Shown here: in pieces, positions 43,833-53,410 of the stretch
How the letters are laid out: each line of letters opens with the position of its first letter
Position numbering within the stretch: position 1 is the first letter of the stretch
Assembly: GCF_004770995.1 (NCBI RefSeq)
Contig: NZ_RQHW01000079.1
Location: 1-64,000, forward strand
Direction of reading: 5' to 3'
DNA: 64,000 bases
From: Leptospira idonii
GTDB taxonomy: Bacteria; Spirochaetota; Leptospiria; Leptospirales; Leptospiraceae
Position numbers and translations under genes: made by a program
The notes under the pieces: generated by a model
Databases searched by the model: none
Seen by the model: the letters and a program-made list of their open reading frames with translations, nothing else
What the model was told of the DNA's origin: nothing

Positions 43833-45861
43833 GTACATTTATCCTGCTTCTCTATTATGGAATGATAAATTGTTAGAAGTCAAACCTATTACATGCGAAA
43901 GAATCGGAAAGAAATCCATCTTCCTTTGGATGTTCTTTTTATGTTTGCTTTCCTTGTTCGATTGTCATAGGGAAAACAAAAACTTTTTAAAGGAGGATTC
44001 TTCCCTTTCCCTCTTCGATCGCAAAAGGGAATATCTCTGGATCGATCCTAACAAGAACATCAATTCCCCGGAAATTCTTCCAACGGAAGGATGGCAGGAG
44101 TTCTCCAAATCTACTTTAGGTTTTGAAACAGAATCTGACCAAGACCTTTGGCTTCGCTTTTCCGATCGGGGCTTAAACACATTTAAAAATCCGGTGCTCT
44201 TCTTTGAAATCGGCTTGGAATATTTGGATGTGTATCACGGAAACAAACTAGTGTATCGTTTTCAGGAAAGAGACTACGTTTTTCCGCATATCATTCCTGT
44301 CGAAAACGAATCAAAAGGATACATCTATATTTTATGTAGATCATCTTACAAAGGTTTTATCGGAGTGGATAAGGGGCTGAAGTTCCAAGAACATTCCGAA
44401 GCGCTCGTACATTTATTTCTGGAGAATGCTGCCAGATCTTTTCTTTCTCCGGTACTAATCGTCCTTAGTTTTATATTTTTGGGTTTGTATTTTCTAAGGA
44501 GGCAGGAGCGTCTTTATTTATATTTTTCCGCTTTATTGTTTTCCTGCGCCATCATTGAGGCAATGAACGGGTTTATCGGTTTTTCTTTGAAATCGTATTC
44601 CTATCTTACGATTCCCCTAATGTATGTTAATTTGACTCTTTGTCCGGTTTTGCTTCTTATTTTTTTGAGAGAAATTTTCCCGTTATTTTTCAAGAAGATC
44701 TTTCAGATCCTGGTCATCATCCATCTTTTCGTTTATTTACAATCGGCCATTCACAATTGGAACAAAGGAATTTCTTTTTTGAACAATGAATGGGATTACA
44801 GTTGGTGGGTGATTGTGGAAGGGATCATCGCTATTTTAGCTTCTGCCTATGTTCTCATCAAAGGGGAAACAAAATTAAAGCTCATTACTTACGGGCTTCT
44901 TGCGGTCATCGTCACAGGATGCCATGATACTCTCGTCGATATGGAAATTTTACCTTATCAATACAAACTGATCCATATCGGATTTTGGGCAATGATCTGC
45001 CAATTTGGATATTTCGTATTCAATTACTATTGGAACGTTCTTAAATCCGTAGACACATACAATCAGGAATTGCAAAAAAAAAATAAAGACCTAGAGAGGC
45101 TGATCGCCATCGACAAGGATTTGATTCTTGCTAAGGAATTACAAAGATCCCTCCTTTCCGACTTACATAAAGAAGACGAACAAATCCGGTTGATCGCATT
45201 CAGCCAATCCCTTCACAGCATAGGAGGCGATTATTTCGATCACAACAAAGACAGCCTGGGCAATTGGGCGGTTTTGATGGCGGATGTAGCAGGGCACGGA
45301 ATCTCTTCCGCCGTCGTAGCCGCTATGACAAAAATGGCCTTTGCCGGCACATCCGCATATCTTCAATTCCCTTCCAGAGTTTTTAATTCTATGAACCGTC
45401 ATCTGGCAGGGAAAACGAAAGGACTTTTCATCACTGCTTCGTATTTGTTTATAGATACGGAAGCATCTACTCTGTCTTATGCGAATGCAGGGCATCCTGG
45501 ATTTTATATTTTACGAAAATCTTCTCCTCGTCTTTTGGAATACAAAGCAAAGGGAAGACCTTTGGGGATTTTTTCGGATATGGCCTATTCGGAAGAAAAG
45601 ATAAGTTTGGAAGAGGGTGATAAGATTTTTCTTTATACGGACGGAGTTTTGGATTTATCCGATGATCATAAATCCAATTTCGGGGAAGAAAAACTAAAAC
45701 AATTGTTATGGGAAAATAAACATCAGTCGATCAAAAGTCTGAGATCCATCGTCCAAGACTCCCTGGCATCTTTTTCAAGGTCTTGGAAGTTTCAGGACGA
45801 TGATGTTTCATTTTTAGTGATAGAATATAAACATTCTAGCCTAATTCAGGATTCAGAATGA
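43831..45861 (+). CDS. Membrane SpoIIE-type (PP2C) phosphatase with 7TM sensor region
   Basis: This is a 676-residue protein if ATG 43831 is used; a TTG at 43870 would place the start nearer the signal-like helix ending LSLFDC. It has an exported beta-rich sensor part (residues about 60-190) and about seven membrane helices (205-400). A coiled coil at 405-430 is followed by a PP2C domain: GGDYFDH, ADVAGHGISSA, YTDGVLDLSDD and DDDVSFLVI. These give the metal-binding Asp set. The layout resembles 7TMR-DISM signalling proteins, and targets are usually anti-sigma-factor antagonists. Confidence 0.85.
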   Translation: MYIYPASLLWNDKLLEVKPITCERIGKKSIFLWMFFLCLLSLFDCHRENKNFLKEDSSLSLFDRKREYLWIDPNKNINSPEILPTEGWQEFSKSTLGFETESDQDLWLRFSDRGLNTFKNPVLFFEIGLEYLDVYHGNKLVYRFQERDYVFPHIIPVENESKGYIYILCRSSYKGFIGVDKGLKFQEHSEALVHLFLENAARSFLSPVLIVLSFIFLGLYFLRRQERLYLYFSALLFSCAIIEAMNGFIGFSLKSYSYLTIPLMYVNLTLCPVLLLIFLREIFPLFFKKIFQILVIIHLFVYLQSAIHNWNKGISFLNNEWDYSWWVIVEGIIAILASAYVLIKGETKLKLITYGLLAVIVTGCHDTLVDMEILPYQYKLIHIGFWAMICQFGYFVFNYYWNVLKSVDTYNQELQKKNKDLERLIAIDKDLILAKELQRSLLSDLHKEDEQIRLIAFSQSLHSIGGDYFDHNKDSLGNWAVLMADVAGHGISSAVVAAMTKMAFAGTSAYLQFPSRVFNSMNRHLAGKTKGLFITASYLFIDTEASTLSYANAGHPGFYILRKSSPRLLEYKAKGRPLGIFSDMAYSEEKISLEEGDKIFLYTDGVLDLSDDHKSNFGEEKLKQLLWENKHQSIKSLRSIVQDSLASFSRSWKFQDDDVSFLVIEYKHSSLIQDSE

Positions 45862-46876
45862 ATCGAATCGGATTTCCTTTTTTATCCTCTAACGCATGTA
45901 GGTATTCATTCGCTTCTTCCAGTTTATGAATTCCGCTGATGGATCGAGTCAGATCCAATTTTTTTTCAGAATACAATTGAATGAGTTCGGGAATCGCCCT
46001 TCTGTCGGAGCCGTAAGAACCGGTGATTCTGATTTGTCTTTCGATGATGAAAAAAGGCATAGGGATTTCCAACTTGATTCTGCCGATTCCTACTAGGACG
46101 ATCCTTCCTCCTCGGTTCATGCTTCGGATGCTGTTTTCGATATTGGGCATAAAACCGGAAAAATCCGCTAAAAGATCGATTCCTCCCGATTTCTCTTTCA
46201 GAATCTTTCCCACTTGCATATTTTTTTCCAAAAGAATCACTTCGTCTGCACCGTAAGAAACAGCATTGTCCAAAGAACCTTTGTCGATATCCACTGCGAA
46301 GATCTTTCCTGCACCTAACGCTTTTGCTATGGCAACGGCATGAATTCCCAAACCTCCGCATCCTATGATGGCAACGGTTTCTCCCGGTTTTAGATCTCCT
46401 TGGTATTTGATGGCATGATAAGGAGTCGAAACGGCATCCGCTAAAATCGCTCCTTGCGCATAAGGAATGTCATCCGGTAGTTTGTGAAGGTATCGTTCTT
46501 CTACGATGAGATATTCTGCGAATCCTCCTCTTTGGTTGAATCCTAAAACTCCGATTTCTTCGCATAAATTGTCTCGATTCGCCAAACAATGAACACATTT
46601 CCCGCAGGAAGTTCCCGCACTGACTACGACTCTGTCCCCCAATGAGAATCGGGAAGTGTTTTCCCCCAGTTCGACGACTTCCCCGGATGTTTCATGACCG
46701 GGAATGCAGGGAGAATAAGTCGCTTTCATTTTTCCATGTAGGATGAAGTGAATGTCGGATCCGCAGATCCCGCAGGCTTTTACTTTAATTTTGATTTGAT
46801 TCGGAAGAACGGGAGGAACATCCACTTCTTCGATTTGCAGGGATTTTGTTGCGCTGTTTAAGATTGCCGCTTTCAT
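45836..46876 (-). CDS. Zinc-dependent alcohol dehydrogenase (MDR)
   Basis: This 346-residue enzyme has catalytic-zinc ligands C35 or C38 (ACGICGSD) and H61-E62 (GHETSG), and structural-zinc Cys residues C91, C94, C97 and C105. The Rossmann motif is GCGGLGIHA. It oxidises an alcohol or sugar alcohol with NAD(P); the substrate is unknown. It overlaps the convergent phosphatase gene by 26 bases and follows the helical protein gene with a 1-base overlap, so those two are cotranscribed. Confidence 0.93.
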   Translation of the reverse strand: MKAAILNSATKSLQIEEVDVPPVLPNQIKIKVKACGICGSDIHFILHGKMKATYSPCIPGHETSGEVVELGENTSRFSLGDRVVVSAGTSCGKCVHCLANRDNLCEEIGVLGFNQRGGFAEYLIVEERYLHKLPDDIPYAQGAILADAVSTPYHAIKYQGDLKPGETVAIIGCGGLGIHAVAIAKALGAGKIFAVDIDKGSLDNAVSYGADEVILLEKNMQVGKILKEKSGGIDLLADFSGFMPNIENSIRSMNRGGRIVLVGIGRIKLEIPMPFFIIERQIRITGSYGSDRRAIPELIQLYSEKKLDLTRSISGIHKLEEANEYLHALEDKKGNPIRFILNPELG

Positions 46877-47499
46877 TAAAACATTCCGTCCAATTGATTC
46901 AATAGATCTGCAGATGCATCTTCTTTCACATCGAGATAATCCAAAGTGATTTCGATCGTATCCACCAAATAGTATTTATGATTTCTGTAAGATCCGAAAA
47001 AGTCTCGAACCTTTTCTTTTTCATCTTCTGTTAGGCGGCCTTCCAAAGTCAGTTTGGACAAAGCCATCACACCGAAGGCGGATTTAAGTTCGTCGGAATG
47101 ATTTGCGATTTCGAATAATTCTTTCGTATCTAGTTCAGGAAAAGTGGGAAGCATATCCGAAATCAATTCCATGGCACCGATGGGAATCGCTCGATCCAGA
47201 GACTTGACATAATTCATGAGAATTCGATAACTTTTGCTGTCTCCTACATACGACAAAAGATATACCAAACCGCTTAGGATCGCTTTATGAAATCCCCAGC
47301 TCAATCTGCCTGAGTCGGCTTCCCGAACCAATTGATAGACCAGCGCCCAGGTATTCTTTTCCCCTTTCGCCGCCAATTTCATCAAATCCAGAATTCTTTT
47401 TTCCCAAAGGGGGGAATCCATCTCGGATTTCAGAATTTCTATGGATTCCAAAGGGGAAGAGGGGAGTGGTACGATCGCAGAAGCCATGGTGTATGACAT
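46876..47499 (-). CDS. Helical hypothetical protein, HEAT-like
   Basis: This 207-residue soluble protein appears all-helical, with repeated amphipathic helix pairs (WEKRILDLMKLAAKGEKNTW; SDELKSAFGVMALSKLTLEG) resembling HEAT/ARM repeats. No catalytic residues are seen. It is translationally coupled to the alcohol dehydrogenase by a 1-base overlap. Function unknown; a scaffold role is possible. Confidence 0.6.
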   Translation of the reverse strand: MSYTMASAIVPLPSSPLESIEILKSEMDSPLWEKRILDLMKLAAKGEKNTWALVYQLVREADSGRLSWGFHKAILSGLVYLLSYVGDSKSYRILMNYVKSLDRAIPIGAMELISDMLPTFPELDTKELFEIANHSDELKSAFGVMALSKLTLEGRLTEDEKEKVRDFFGSYRNHKYYLVDTIEITLDYLDVKEDASADLLNQLDGMF

Positions 47500-47581
47500 A
47501 ATATGACGAAAGGATACGAAGATGTCTTTTCTTTTTTATCTTGCTAAGGTTTTCCATGAGAATCCGAAAATAAGGACATAA

Positions 47582-48415
47582 ATGCTAAGATTAGGATCTT
47601 TTCTCATCCTGCTCCTTTTTGCCTGGTCGGAGTCTTCTCCGGATCAATCCAGTTCAAAGGCAACCCAGCTAATTCGCGTTAGTTATGGATTGAAGGACAA
47701 TTATGAATTTTTGAGAATTTTAAACTCTACGATTACGAACAGAGGGACGGAAGATCAAAAAAAATATTTCAAACGCTGCATACAACATCATATCGAATCG
47801 GAAATTCTACATTTACAAATGGACTTGGGAAGATCGTATGCGGAGCTTAGGCGAACTCAAGGTCTTTTGATCAAATTGTACATTCTCGTTTTGGAGGATG
47901 AAATCGCGGACTTGGATGTGGAGTTGGGAAGATTGGCCAGACTCGCCAACGGAAAGGAAAAAACGGAAACCAAACTCTATTTGAGATTAGGATACAGAGA
48001 GATTGCCGTTGCGAAACAAAAATTCATCATAGGAAAAAACATCCGTCCCTATTTGTATTTGATGAAATTACAAGAACTAGCATTCGCTTTAAAGTCGCTC
48101 AAACAAACGGAAAAATACATCGTTCTATTGGGACTTTTGCACGACTCCGTCGATGAATTCGACAGAGAAGCCCGTTCTTTTGCAGGACTTGTAGGTGAAG
48201 TGAATCGAATCATTGTCAATGATCGCGAGAAATACCTGAAGTTATTGTACGACAGTCAATTCGATTCTTATAATGCGATCAGTTTTTACGAAGGAGTTTG
48301 GAAACAGCCGGATCTATTCGAGTTGGCGCAAGGAATTCCTAATTTTGATCCTAAGTACGAACGTAATCCGGAAGAGGTAAAACCTGTCGGAGAAAAAACA
48401 AATACCAATCCATGA
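47582..48415 (+). CDS. Exported helical protein, first gene of the rhomboid operon
   Basis: This 277-residue protein has an N-terminal hydrophobic segment (residues 3-15) that may be a signal peptide or anchor. The rest is long helices (SYAELRRTQGLLIKLYILVLED; LYLRLGYREIAVAKQKFI) with a coiled-coil look and a disordered Pro/Glu-rich C-terminal tail. No family is recognised. The ribosome site is AAGGAC. Its stop overlaps the rhomboid start by 4 bases, suggesting a rhomboid substrate or partner. Confidence 0.6.
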   Translation: MLRLGSFLILLLFAWSESSPDQSSSKATQLIRVSYGLKDNYEFLRILNSTITNRGTEDQKKYFKRCIQHHIESEILHLQMDLGRSYAELRRTQGLLIKLYILVLEDEIADLDVELGRLARLANGKEKTETKLYLRLGYREIAVAKQKFIIGKNIRPYLYLMKLQELAFALKSLKQTEKYIVLLGLLHDSVDEFDREARSFAGLVGEVNRIIVNDREKYLKLLYDSQFDSYNAISFYEGVWKQPDLFELAQGIPNFDPKYERNPEEVKPVGEKTNTNP

Positions 48416-49074
48416 GATCTTTTATCTGGGAATTTCCCCTAACTGCAAGTTTTGCGGTATTTATGATCATTTTATTTCCGGTGATCAATATCTTTTTTCC
48501 AAGTTCGGTAGAGGAATATTTTATCTCCACTCCCGGAGAACTTCAGCCGATCAATTGGGTTCTAAGCACTTTTTTTCACGGTTCTTTCGGCCATTTGTTT
48601 ATGAATATGTTTTTCCTGTTGATTTTGGGAAGAGTCGTCGAATTCAGAGTGGGTAAATCGAAATGGCTCGTATTCTACTTTATGGCAGGCATATTGTCAG
48701 TATTAGGTGACTGGTTCGTAAGAGGATTGATTTTAGGAGACCGCACTCCCGTTCTAGGAGCCAGCGGAGCGATTGCAGGCCTTGCTTCCGTTGCTGCCTT
48801 ACTTTCTCCTTTCCGTTTCCCGATTTCTAAAAAAACAGCCATCCCTTTTCCGGTTTTTCTTTTCGCCTGGATGATGATTTATTCCGACATCACCAATTTA
48901 TTTGCAAAAGACAATGTGGCCCACTGGGCTCATTTAGGCGGATTTTTTTCCGTATTCGTAACTGCTTATCTTTTGGACCAACACGAAAGAAAAGAAATCC
49001 GGCAGGGCTTTCTCATTAATTTGACCTTTTTTACATTGACTGTCATTCTTCTATTTTTTATCAACAATAGGTAA
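48412..49074 (+). CDS. Rhomboid intramembrane serine protease
   Basis: This 220-residue membrane protein has six predicted helices. The catalytic dyad is S118 (GASGAIAG) and H174 (HWAHLGG), with the oxyanion helpers H61 and N65 (HLFMN). Rhomboids cut single-pass membrane proteins within the membrane. It is the second gene of a six-gene operon and overlaps its neighbours by 4 bases and 1 base. A substrate among the neighbouring anchored proteins is plausible but unproven. Confidence 0.93.
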   Translation: MRSFIWEFPLTASFAVFMIILFPVINIFFPSSVEEYFISTPGELQPINWVLSTFFHGSFGHLFMNMFFLLILGRVVEFRVGKSKWLVFYFMAGILSVLGDWFVRGLILGDRTPVLGASGAIAGLASVAALLSPFRFPISKKTAIPFPVFLFAWMMIYSDITNLFAKDNVAHWAHLGGFFSVFVTAYLLDQHERKEIRQGFLINLTFFTLTVILLFFINNR

Positions 49075-50519
49075 TGCAGATTAAATTTAAGGCCTTTGAC
49101 TATACCTCTGACGATACATTCGAAGAATCCGAATACGAATATTCGGGAAGCCAGGAGCAGGGTTGGGAGATCCGCAGAAACGGTTCTACTTACCTCCATT
49201 TAGGCCCGGGCTATAAAGTCCTTAAAACGAAAGCGTGCGGTGTTTGTTCTACGGACATCGACAGAAGATTTTTACCTCATCCTCTTCCACAAATCATCGG
49301 TCATGAAGTTTTAGCGGAAAGCATCGATGAATCTCCCCAAAAACAATATGTAGTCGAAATCAATGATACTTATGAAGCGAGAGGGGATCGAAATTTAGAT
49401 TCTTTCTGTTTGGAAGGAATTCCGACTCACTCTCCTGAGAGAAAGGTTTTGGGAATCGACAGGCTTCCTGGGGGATTCGGTCCTTACATTCTTGCTCCTC
49501 AACATGCAGCCATCGATGCAAGCGGAATCTCTTCCAAAGCTGCCGTGCTGATGGAACCATTCGCTGCCGCTTTGCAAGCGATACTTGCTTCTCCTCCTCA
49601 AGCGGGAGATCATGTTGCCGTTTTAGGCCCTCGTCGTTTGGGAAGTTTAATCTTAGCTGCATTGAGAGCTCACAAACAGTCTCAGAAAGTTGACTTTCGC
49701 ATAACTGCGATTACTAGACACGATCATTTAGTGGCTCTTTCCAAAAAGATGGGAGCGGACGATGTGATCGATTTGAGAGTGACGGATGTCACTTCGTTAG
49801 AAAACAAATTCGATATTCTTTACGATACTACCAGCACCGCCAGCGGATTCGAATCTGCGGTGAAATTGGCAAAAAGAGAACTCCATCTAAAAACTACCAA
49901 CGGTCAGGTGATGGGCGGTCTCAAACATTTGACGGAACTTGTGGTGGATGAACTTTCTTTGCTGCCTGCCGATGCAAAAAATTTGGATTTTCATTGGCCG
50001 AAAGAAAAACGTTCCAATCAAACGATCTTTGTTTTTTCTTCCGTGGCTTCCCGATGGAAAGATAAAATTCCGCAGGGAATTCGATTCTATGAAGGAAACG
50101 AATCGGATGCGGAACGTATTTTGGCTTCGAAAGAATTCGAAGGTAAACTTCCTCGTTTCGATTTGGTGATAGCTGGTTCTCCGGATGAAATCGGAAAAAC
50201 GATTCGCCCCAATTCAAAACATGAAAATGCGATCGTCCGCCCTAGAAGCGCCATATTGGTAGATACTTCGGACGCATCACAATGGTCAGGTGATGCTGCC
50301 ACTGCGAAATCGTTCTTCGATGCGGGAAAAGTCATTCGTTCTTCCCGATGCGGTGACTTTCATTATGCAATTAAACTTTTGAAAGAAAACCCTGACGTAG
50401 TGAGTGCTTTGGAAGAGAATATGGTATCCCATCATTTTAATGCTTCGGATCTTCCTTCCGCTTACTCTAAGGCGAAAGAACCTTCTTCCGTAAAAGTAGT
50501 GGTCAACTTCGAAGATTGA
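49074..50519 (+). CDS. Atypical MDR dehydrogenase-like protein
   Basis: This 481-residue protein has the N-terminal MDR fold with catalytic-zinc-type residues C55/C58 (ACGVCSTD) and H77-E78 (IIGHEVL). The four-Cys structural zinc lobe is absent. The cofactor motif is altered to GPRRLGS instead of GXGXXG. An insert of about 100 residues follows the Rossmann part before the usual C-terminal end (HHFNASDLPSAYSKA), which explains the extra length over about 350. The protein is probably an NAD(P)-binding enzyme with a non-standard substrate. It lies between the rhomboid and SAHH-like genes. Confidence 0.75.
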   Translation: MQIKFKAFDYTSDDTFEESEYEYSGSQEQGWEIRRNGSTYLHLGPGYKVLKTKACGVCSTDIDRRFLPHPLPQIIGHEVLAESIDESPQKQYVVEINDTYEARGDRNLDSFCLEGIPTHSPERKVLGIDRLPGGFGPYILAPQHAAIDASGISSKAAVLMEPFAAALQAILASPPQAGDHVAVLGPRRLGSLILAALRAHKQSQKVDFRITAITRHDHLVALSKKMGADDVIDLRVTDVTSLENKFDILYDTTSTASGFESAVKLAKRELHLKTTNGQVMGGLKHLTELVVDELSLLPADAKNLDFHWPKEKRSNQTIFVFSSVASRWKDKIPQGIRFYEGNESDAERILASKEFEGKLPRFDLVIAGSPDEIGKTIRPNSKHENAIVRPRSAILVDTSDASQWSGDAATAKSFFDAGKVIRSSRCGDFHYAIKLLKENPDVVSALEENMVSHHFNASDLPSAYSKAKEPSSVKVVVNFED

Positions 50520-50537
50520 TCCGGGTAAAAACATCCA

Positions 50538-52991
50538 ATGAACAAAACAGAAATTGAAACCTCGCTCGGGCCGTCTTTAGTTAAAAAAGATTCTCATCTT
50601 TGGGAAATTGATCTTTCTTCCCTGAGGATCTTCTTCGGTCTCTCCATTCTATCCAGATCTCTTTCGGAAGAAATCGGAAACCTGCTTCATACGAGTCCGG
50701 GAGATATTTCCTTCATTCAGAAAATCAATCCTAGCATCAATCATGAGTTAGTTGATATGCACATTCAATATGTGCAGGTTCACTCCAGAGTGGGTGTATT
50801 CAAGGACTGGTTGTTGTTTCGGGATCAATTCGAGGAAGATCTCCGTTTCGTTTTGGGATCTTTTCAAAGACAGTCTTTGGCAAAAAAACTTCACCCTGAA
50901 TTCTACAGCCAAGATCCCAAGTTTCAAGGTTCTGTCGCACTTCTGTTTCCTTTTTATAGAAACAACCGATCCGAAATCGTAAACTACCAAATTCTTTTGG
51001 AAAGAGTTACAAGTCAAATCAGTGTAGGTGACTTTTTCATTCGCATAACGATCGATTCGGCGGATAGTTCCCCTTTGAATCTTTCCAATATCCCTCATGA
51101 AATCGTTGCAGACAGCGGAGTGAGAACTTACATCGCAGGTTCCTCCAAAATCAGTGAGTCCCTAAACAACGGAATTATCAATGCCGCTCAAAAAGGAGAA
51201 ACCTTTTTCGAGGAAGAGAACAGGCATTTCAGCAAGGTATTCGAACAAATCGAAAAAACACCTTTAGGCAAACTAACTAATATTAATTTTTATTGGGAGG
51301 ATCAATTTAGGAATTTAATCCTGAATACCGATCCTCTCAATTCCCTTCCTATGATGAAAAAACTTTTCATTCTTTTGGAAGATTCCGAAGTGGCAAAATC
51401 GATCAAGGAAGGAAATACTATCCTCGCTAAACTCGGAAAAACGGAAGTTTATGTAGACCTTTCCCGTTTGGATCGTGTTCTTAATTTCAGTTTCAATAAA
51501 AAACGAACTCATGTGGATTCCGATTTTTATCTGAGAAGGATGCCTTTATTGGAAAAGGTGGGCAACTCGGAAAATCACAATTTGAATTTTTCAGGAATCC
51601 ATATCTTTCTCATCCATCACATCACTTCCGAGATCATCGCTATGATCGAGGCTCTGAGAAGACTGGAAGTCAAATCTTTGGATGTCGCCTTTGTGAAGTA
51701 TGGCGGGAATATTCCTCCCGTTTATTTGGATGTTCTTTTGGACATTCCTACGGAAGCATTTTTTATGGCGGGTTTGGAGTTCAAACTCACCAAAAACAAC
51801 CGCCCCTATTATGCGGTCTCTCCGCTTTACAGTAATTTTTCGGAACACAAATTCTTTTCCCAAAAACTGGAAGAGGCTAAATTCGGCTTTTTTGACGCAA
51901 TGCGTTATTTGGCGACTTATCTTTTTTTCAATAAGATCCTCAAATTCAAATCCGGGGACGATAAAATTCTTTTGATTGAAGACGGAGGATATGTCGCTCC
52001 CATTTTGAATCAAAGATGCAAAGAAGATAAAACTTTGGGAGAGTTATGCGAAGAATTCTGGATCTCCTGCCCTCAGGATTTGGCTGGACGCAAACTCAAA
52101 GACTTTTTATCGGAAAGAGTGGTCGGAACCGTAGAACACACTCGAAACGGTTATGATCGTTTGGTGAAAACGGCGGGTGTGGAAAAAGATTTGGTTTTCC
52201 CTGCATTTTCCATCGCGATTTCAGAGCAGAAAACTTTGGAAGAATCGAAAGAAGTAGCGCATTCGATTTTGAATGCGATCGAAAACGCATTACATGGATT
52301 AGGCAAAGTTCTTTCCACTAGAAAGATCATGACCTTGGGATCGATGGGAAACATCGGCGGTTTTCTTCAAAAGTATCTGATCGGGGGAAGGCTGCATGAG
52401 ACGAATTTGAAAGTCATCGAAGTGGATTTGAAATGCAAATCTTCCACGGATGTGTTGTTTCCCAATTTTACTAGCGTGAGCGATGAGATTTTTTATGACA
52501 TCGACCTCATCATCGGAGTTACCGGAGATTCCGTTCTCAAACAGAAGGATTGGGAAAACTGGATTTTGAACGGCAACAAACCTCATTTGTATGTTGCCTC
52601 AGGTTCCACGAAAACGGTGGAGTTTGCGGATCTCATCGAATGGCTGAATCAATTGTATTTAAACAATGATCCTAAAATCGGAGACATTCCTGTCCGACTT
52701 ACCAACGATCGAATTTTAGATCCTCAAACGCAGATGGATTTGGGGGGCAAGGTCAGATTCAATTTCGTCCAAGACGGGAAAGAAAAAGAAAAAACGATTT
52801 TCCTCCTGAGCGACGGTAGCCCCATCAACTTCTTATTTTTCGGAGTTCCAACGGAATCGATGGATCCTATCATCACCCAATTAACAACCGTTTCTTTAGG
52901 ACTTGCCGGTCATTATAAAAACAAAACTCTCCCTGCCCCGAAATTGTATGCGGTCGATCATCAAATCGATCAGTGGGGGAAATCTTTATGA
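50538..52991 (+). CDS. SAHH-like protein with large unknown N-terminal region
   Basis: This 817-residue protein is a new-looking fusion. Residues 1 to about 350 match nothing I know. The C-terminal part follows S-adenosylhomocysteine hydrolase in order: [11 protein letters not shown] (532-542), a Rossmann loop GSMGNIGG (601-608), [23 protein letters not shown] and [14 protein letters not shown] near the end. Several substrate-binding signatures of true SAHH, such as KSKFDN and HPSFVMS, are not kept. It is therefore either an enzyme for another substrate or a pseudoenzyme binding NAD. There is no signal peptide. Its stop overlaps the Nudix start by 4 bases. Confidence 0.75.
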   Translation: MNKTEIETSLGPSLVKKDSHLWEIDLSSLRIFFGLSILSRSLSEEIGNLLHTSPGDISFIQKINPSINHELVDMHIQYVQVHSRVGVFKDWLLFRDQFEEDLRFVLGSFQRQSLAKKLHPEFYSQDPKFQGSVALLFPFYRNNRSEIVNYQILLERVTSQISVGDFFIRITIDSADSSPLNLSNIPHEIVADSGVRTYIAGSSKISESLNNGIINAAQKGETFFEEENRHFSKVFEQIEKTPLGKLTNINFYWEDQFRNLILNTDPLNSLPMMKKLFILLEDSEVAKSIKEGNTILAKLGKTEVYVDLSRLDRVLNFSFNKKRTHVDSDFYLRRMPLLEKVGNSENHNLNFSGIHIFLIHHITSEIIAMIEALRRLEVKSLDVAFVKYGGNIPPVYLDVLLDIPTEAFFMAGLEFKLTKNNRPYYAVSPLYSNFSEHKFFSQKLEEAKFGFFDAMRYLATYLFFNKILKFKSGDDKILLIEDGGYVAPILNQRCKEDKTLGELCEEFWISCPQDLAGRKLKDFLSERVVGTVEHTRNGYDRLVKTAGVEKDLVFPAFSIAISEQKTLEESKEVAHSILNAIENALHGLGKVLSTRKIMTLGSMGNIGGFLQKYLIGGRLHETNLKVIEVDLKCKSSTDVLFPNFTSVSDEIFYDIDLIIGVTGDSVLKQKDWENWILNGNKPHLYVASGSTKTVEFADLIEWLNQLYLNNDPKIGDIPVRLTNDRILDPQTQMDLGGKVRFNFVQDGKEKEKTIFLLSDGSPINFLFFGVPTESMDPIITQLTTVSLGLAGHYKNKTLPAPKLYAVDHQIDQWGKSL

Positions 52992-53410
52992 GCGACCACG
53001 GATTTTTCCAAATCACTCAAAAACTTTTTCTGAGAGATGGAAACAAACTTCTAGTTATGCGAGATAAAAAATCGGGTCATGGAGATCTTCCCGGAGGAAG
53101 AATGAACGATGACGAATTCTTCGATGATTGGATGAAAAGCGTTTATCGGGAAATCGAAGAAGAATTGGGAAAAAACGTTCGTATCCAAGTGGAACCCAAA
53201 CCTATTTTCATCCATAAACACAGAGTCAACGAAGGAAATCATCCTTGCATCATAGTCGCTTATCATGCGAAGCTAGTATCGGGAGAGATTCAAATTTCGG
53301 ACGAACACGATTATATGAATTGGGTTTCCGTTTCCGATTACGATCCTTCCGAATTGTTTTCGGAGTATATGCTGGAAGCAGTCAACGTTTATCTAAAAGA
53401 ATATGCATAA
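52988..53410 (+). CDS. Nudix hydrolase with expanded Nudix box
   Basis: The protein is about 140 residues from ATG 52988, which overlaps the preceding TGA; an in-frame start at 52973 is less likely. The Nudix helix reads [10 protein letters not shown]...REIEEELG. The spacing between the first Glu and the Arg is 10 residues instead of the usual 7, so the loop is enlarged by three. All charged residues needed for metal binding remain. Possible substrates include NAD-like or nucleotide-sugar compounds. It overlaps the next gene by 8 bases. Confidence 0.8.
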   Translation: MSDHGFFQITQKLFLRDGNKLLVMRDKKSGHGDLPGGRMNDDEFFDDWMKSVYREIEEELGKNVRIQVEPKPIFIHKHRVNEGNHPCIIVAYHAKLVSGEIQISDEHDYMNWVSVSDYDPSELFSEYMLEAVNVYLKEYA

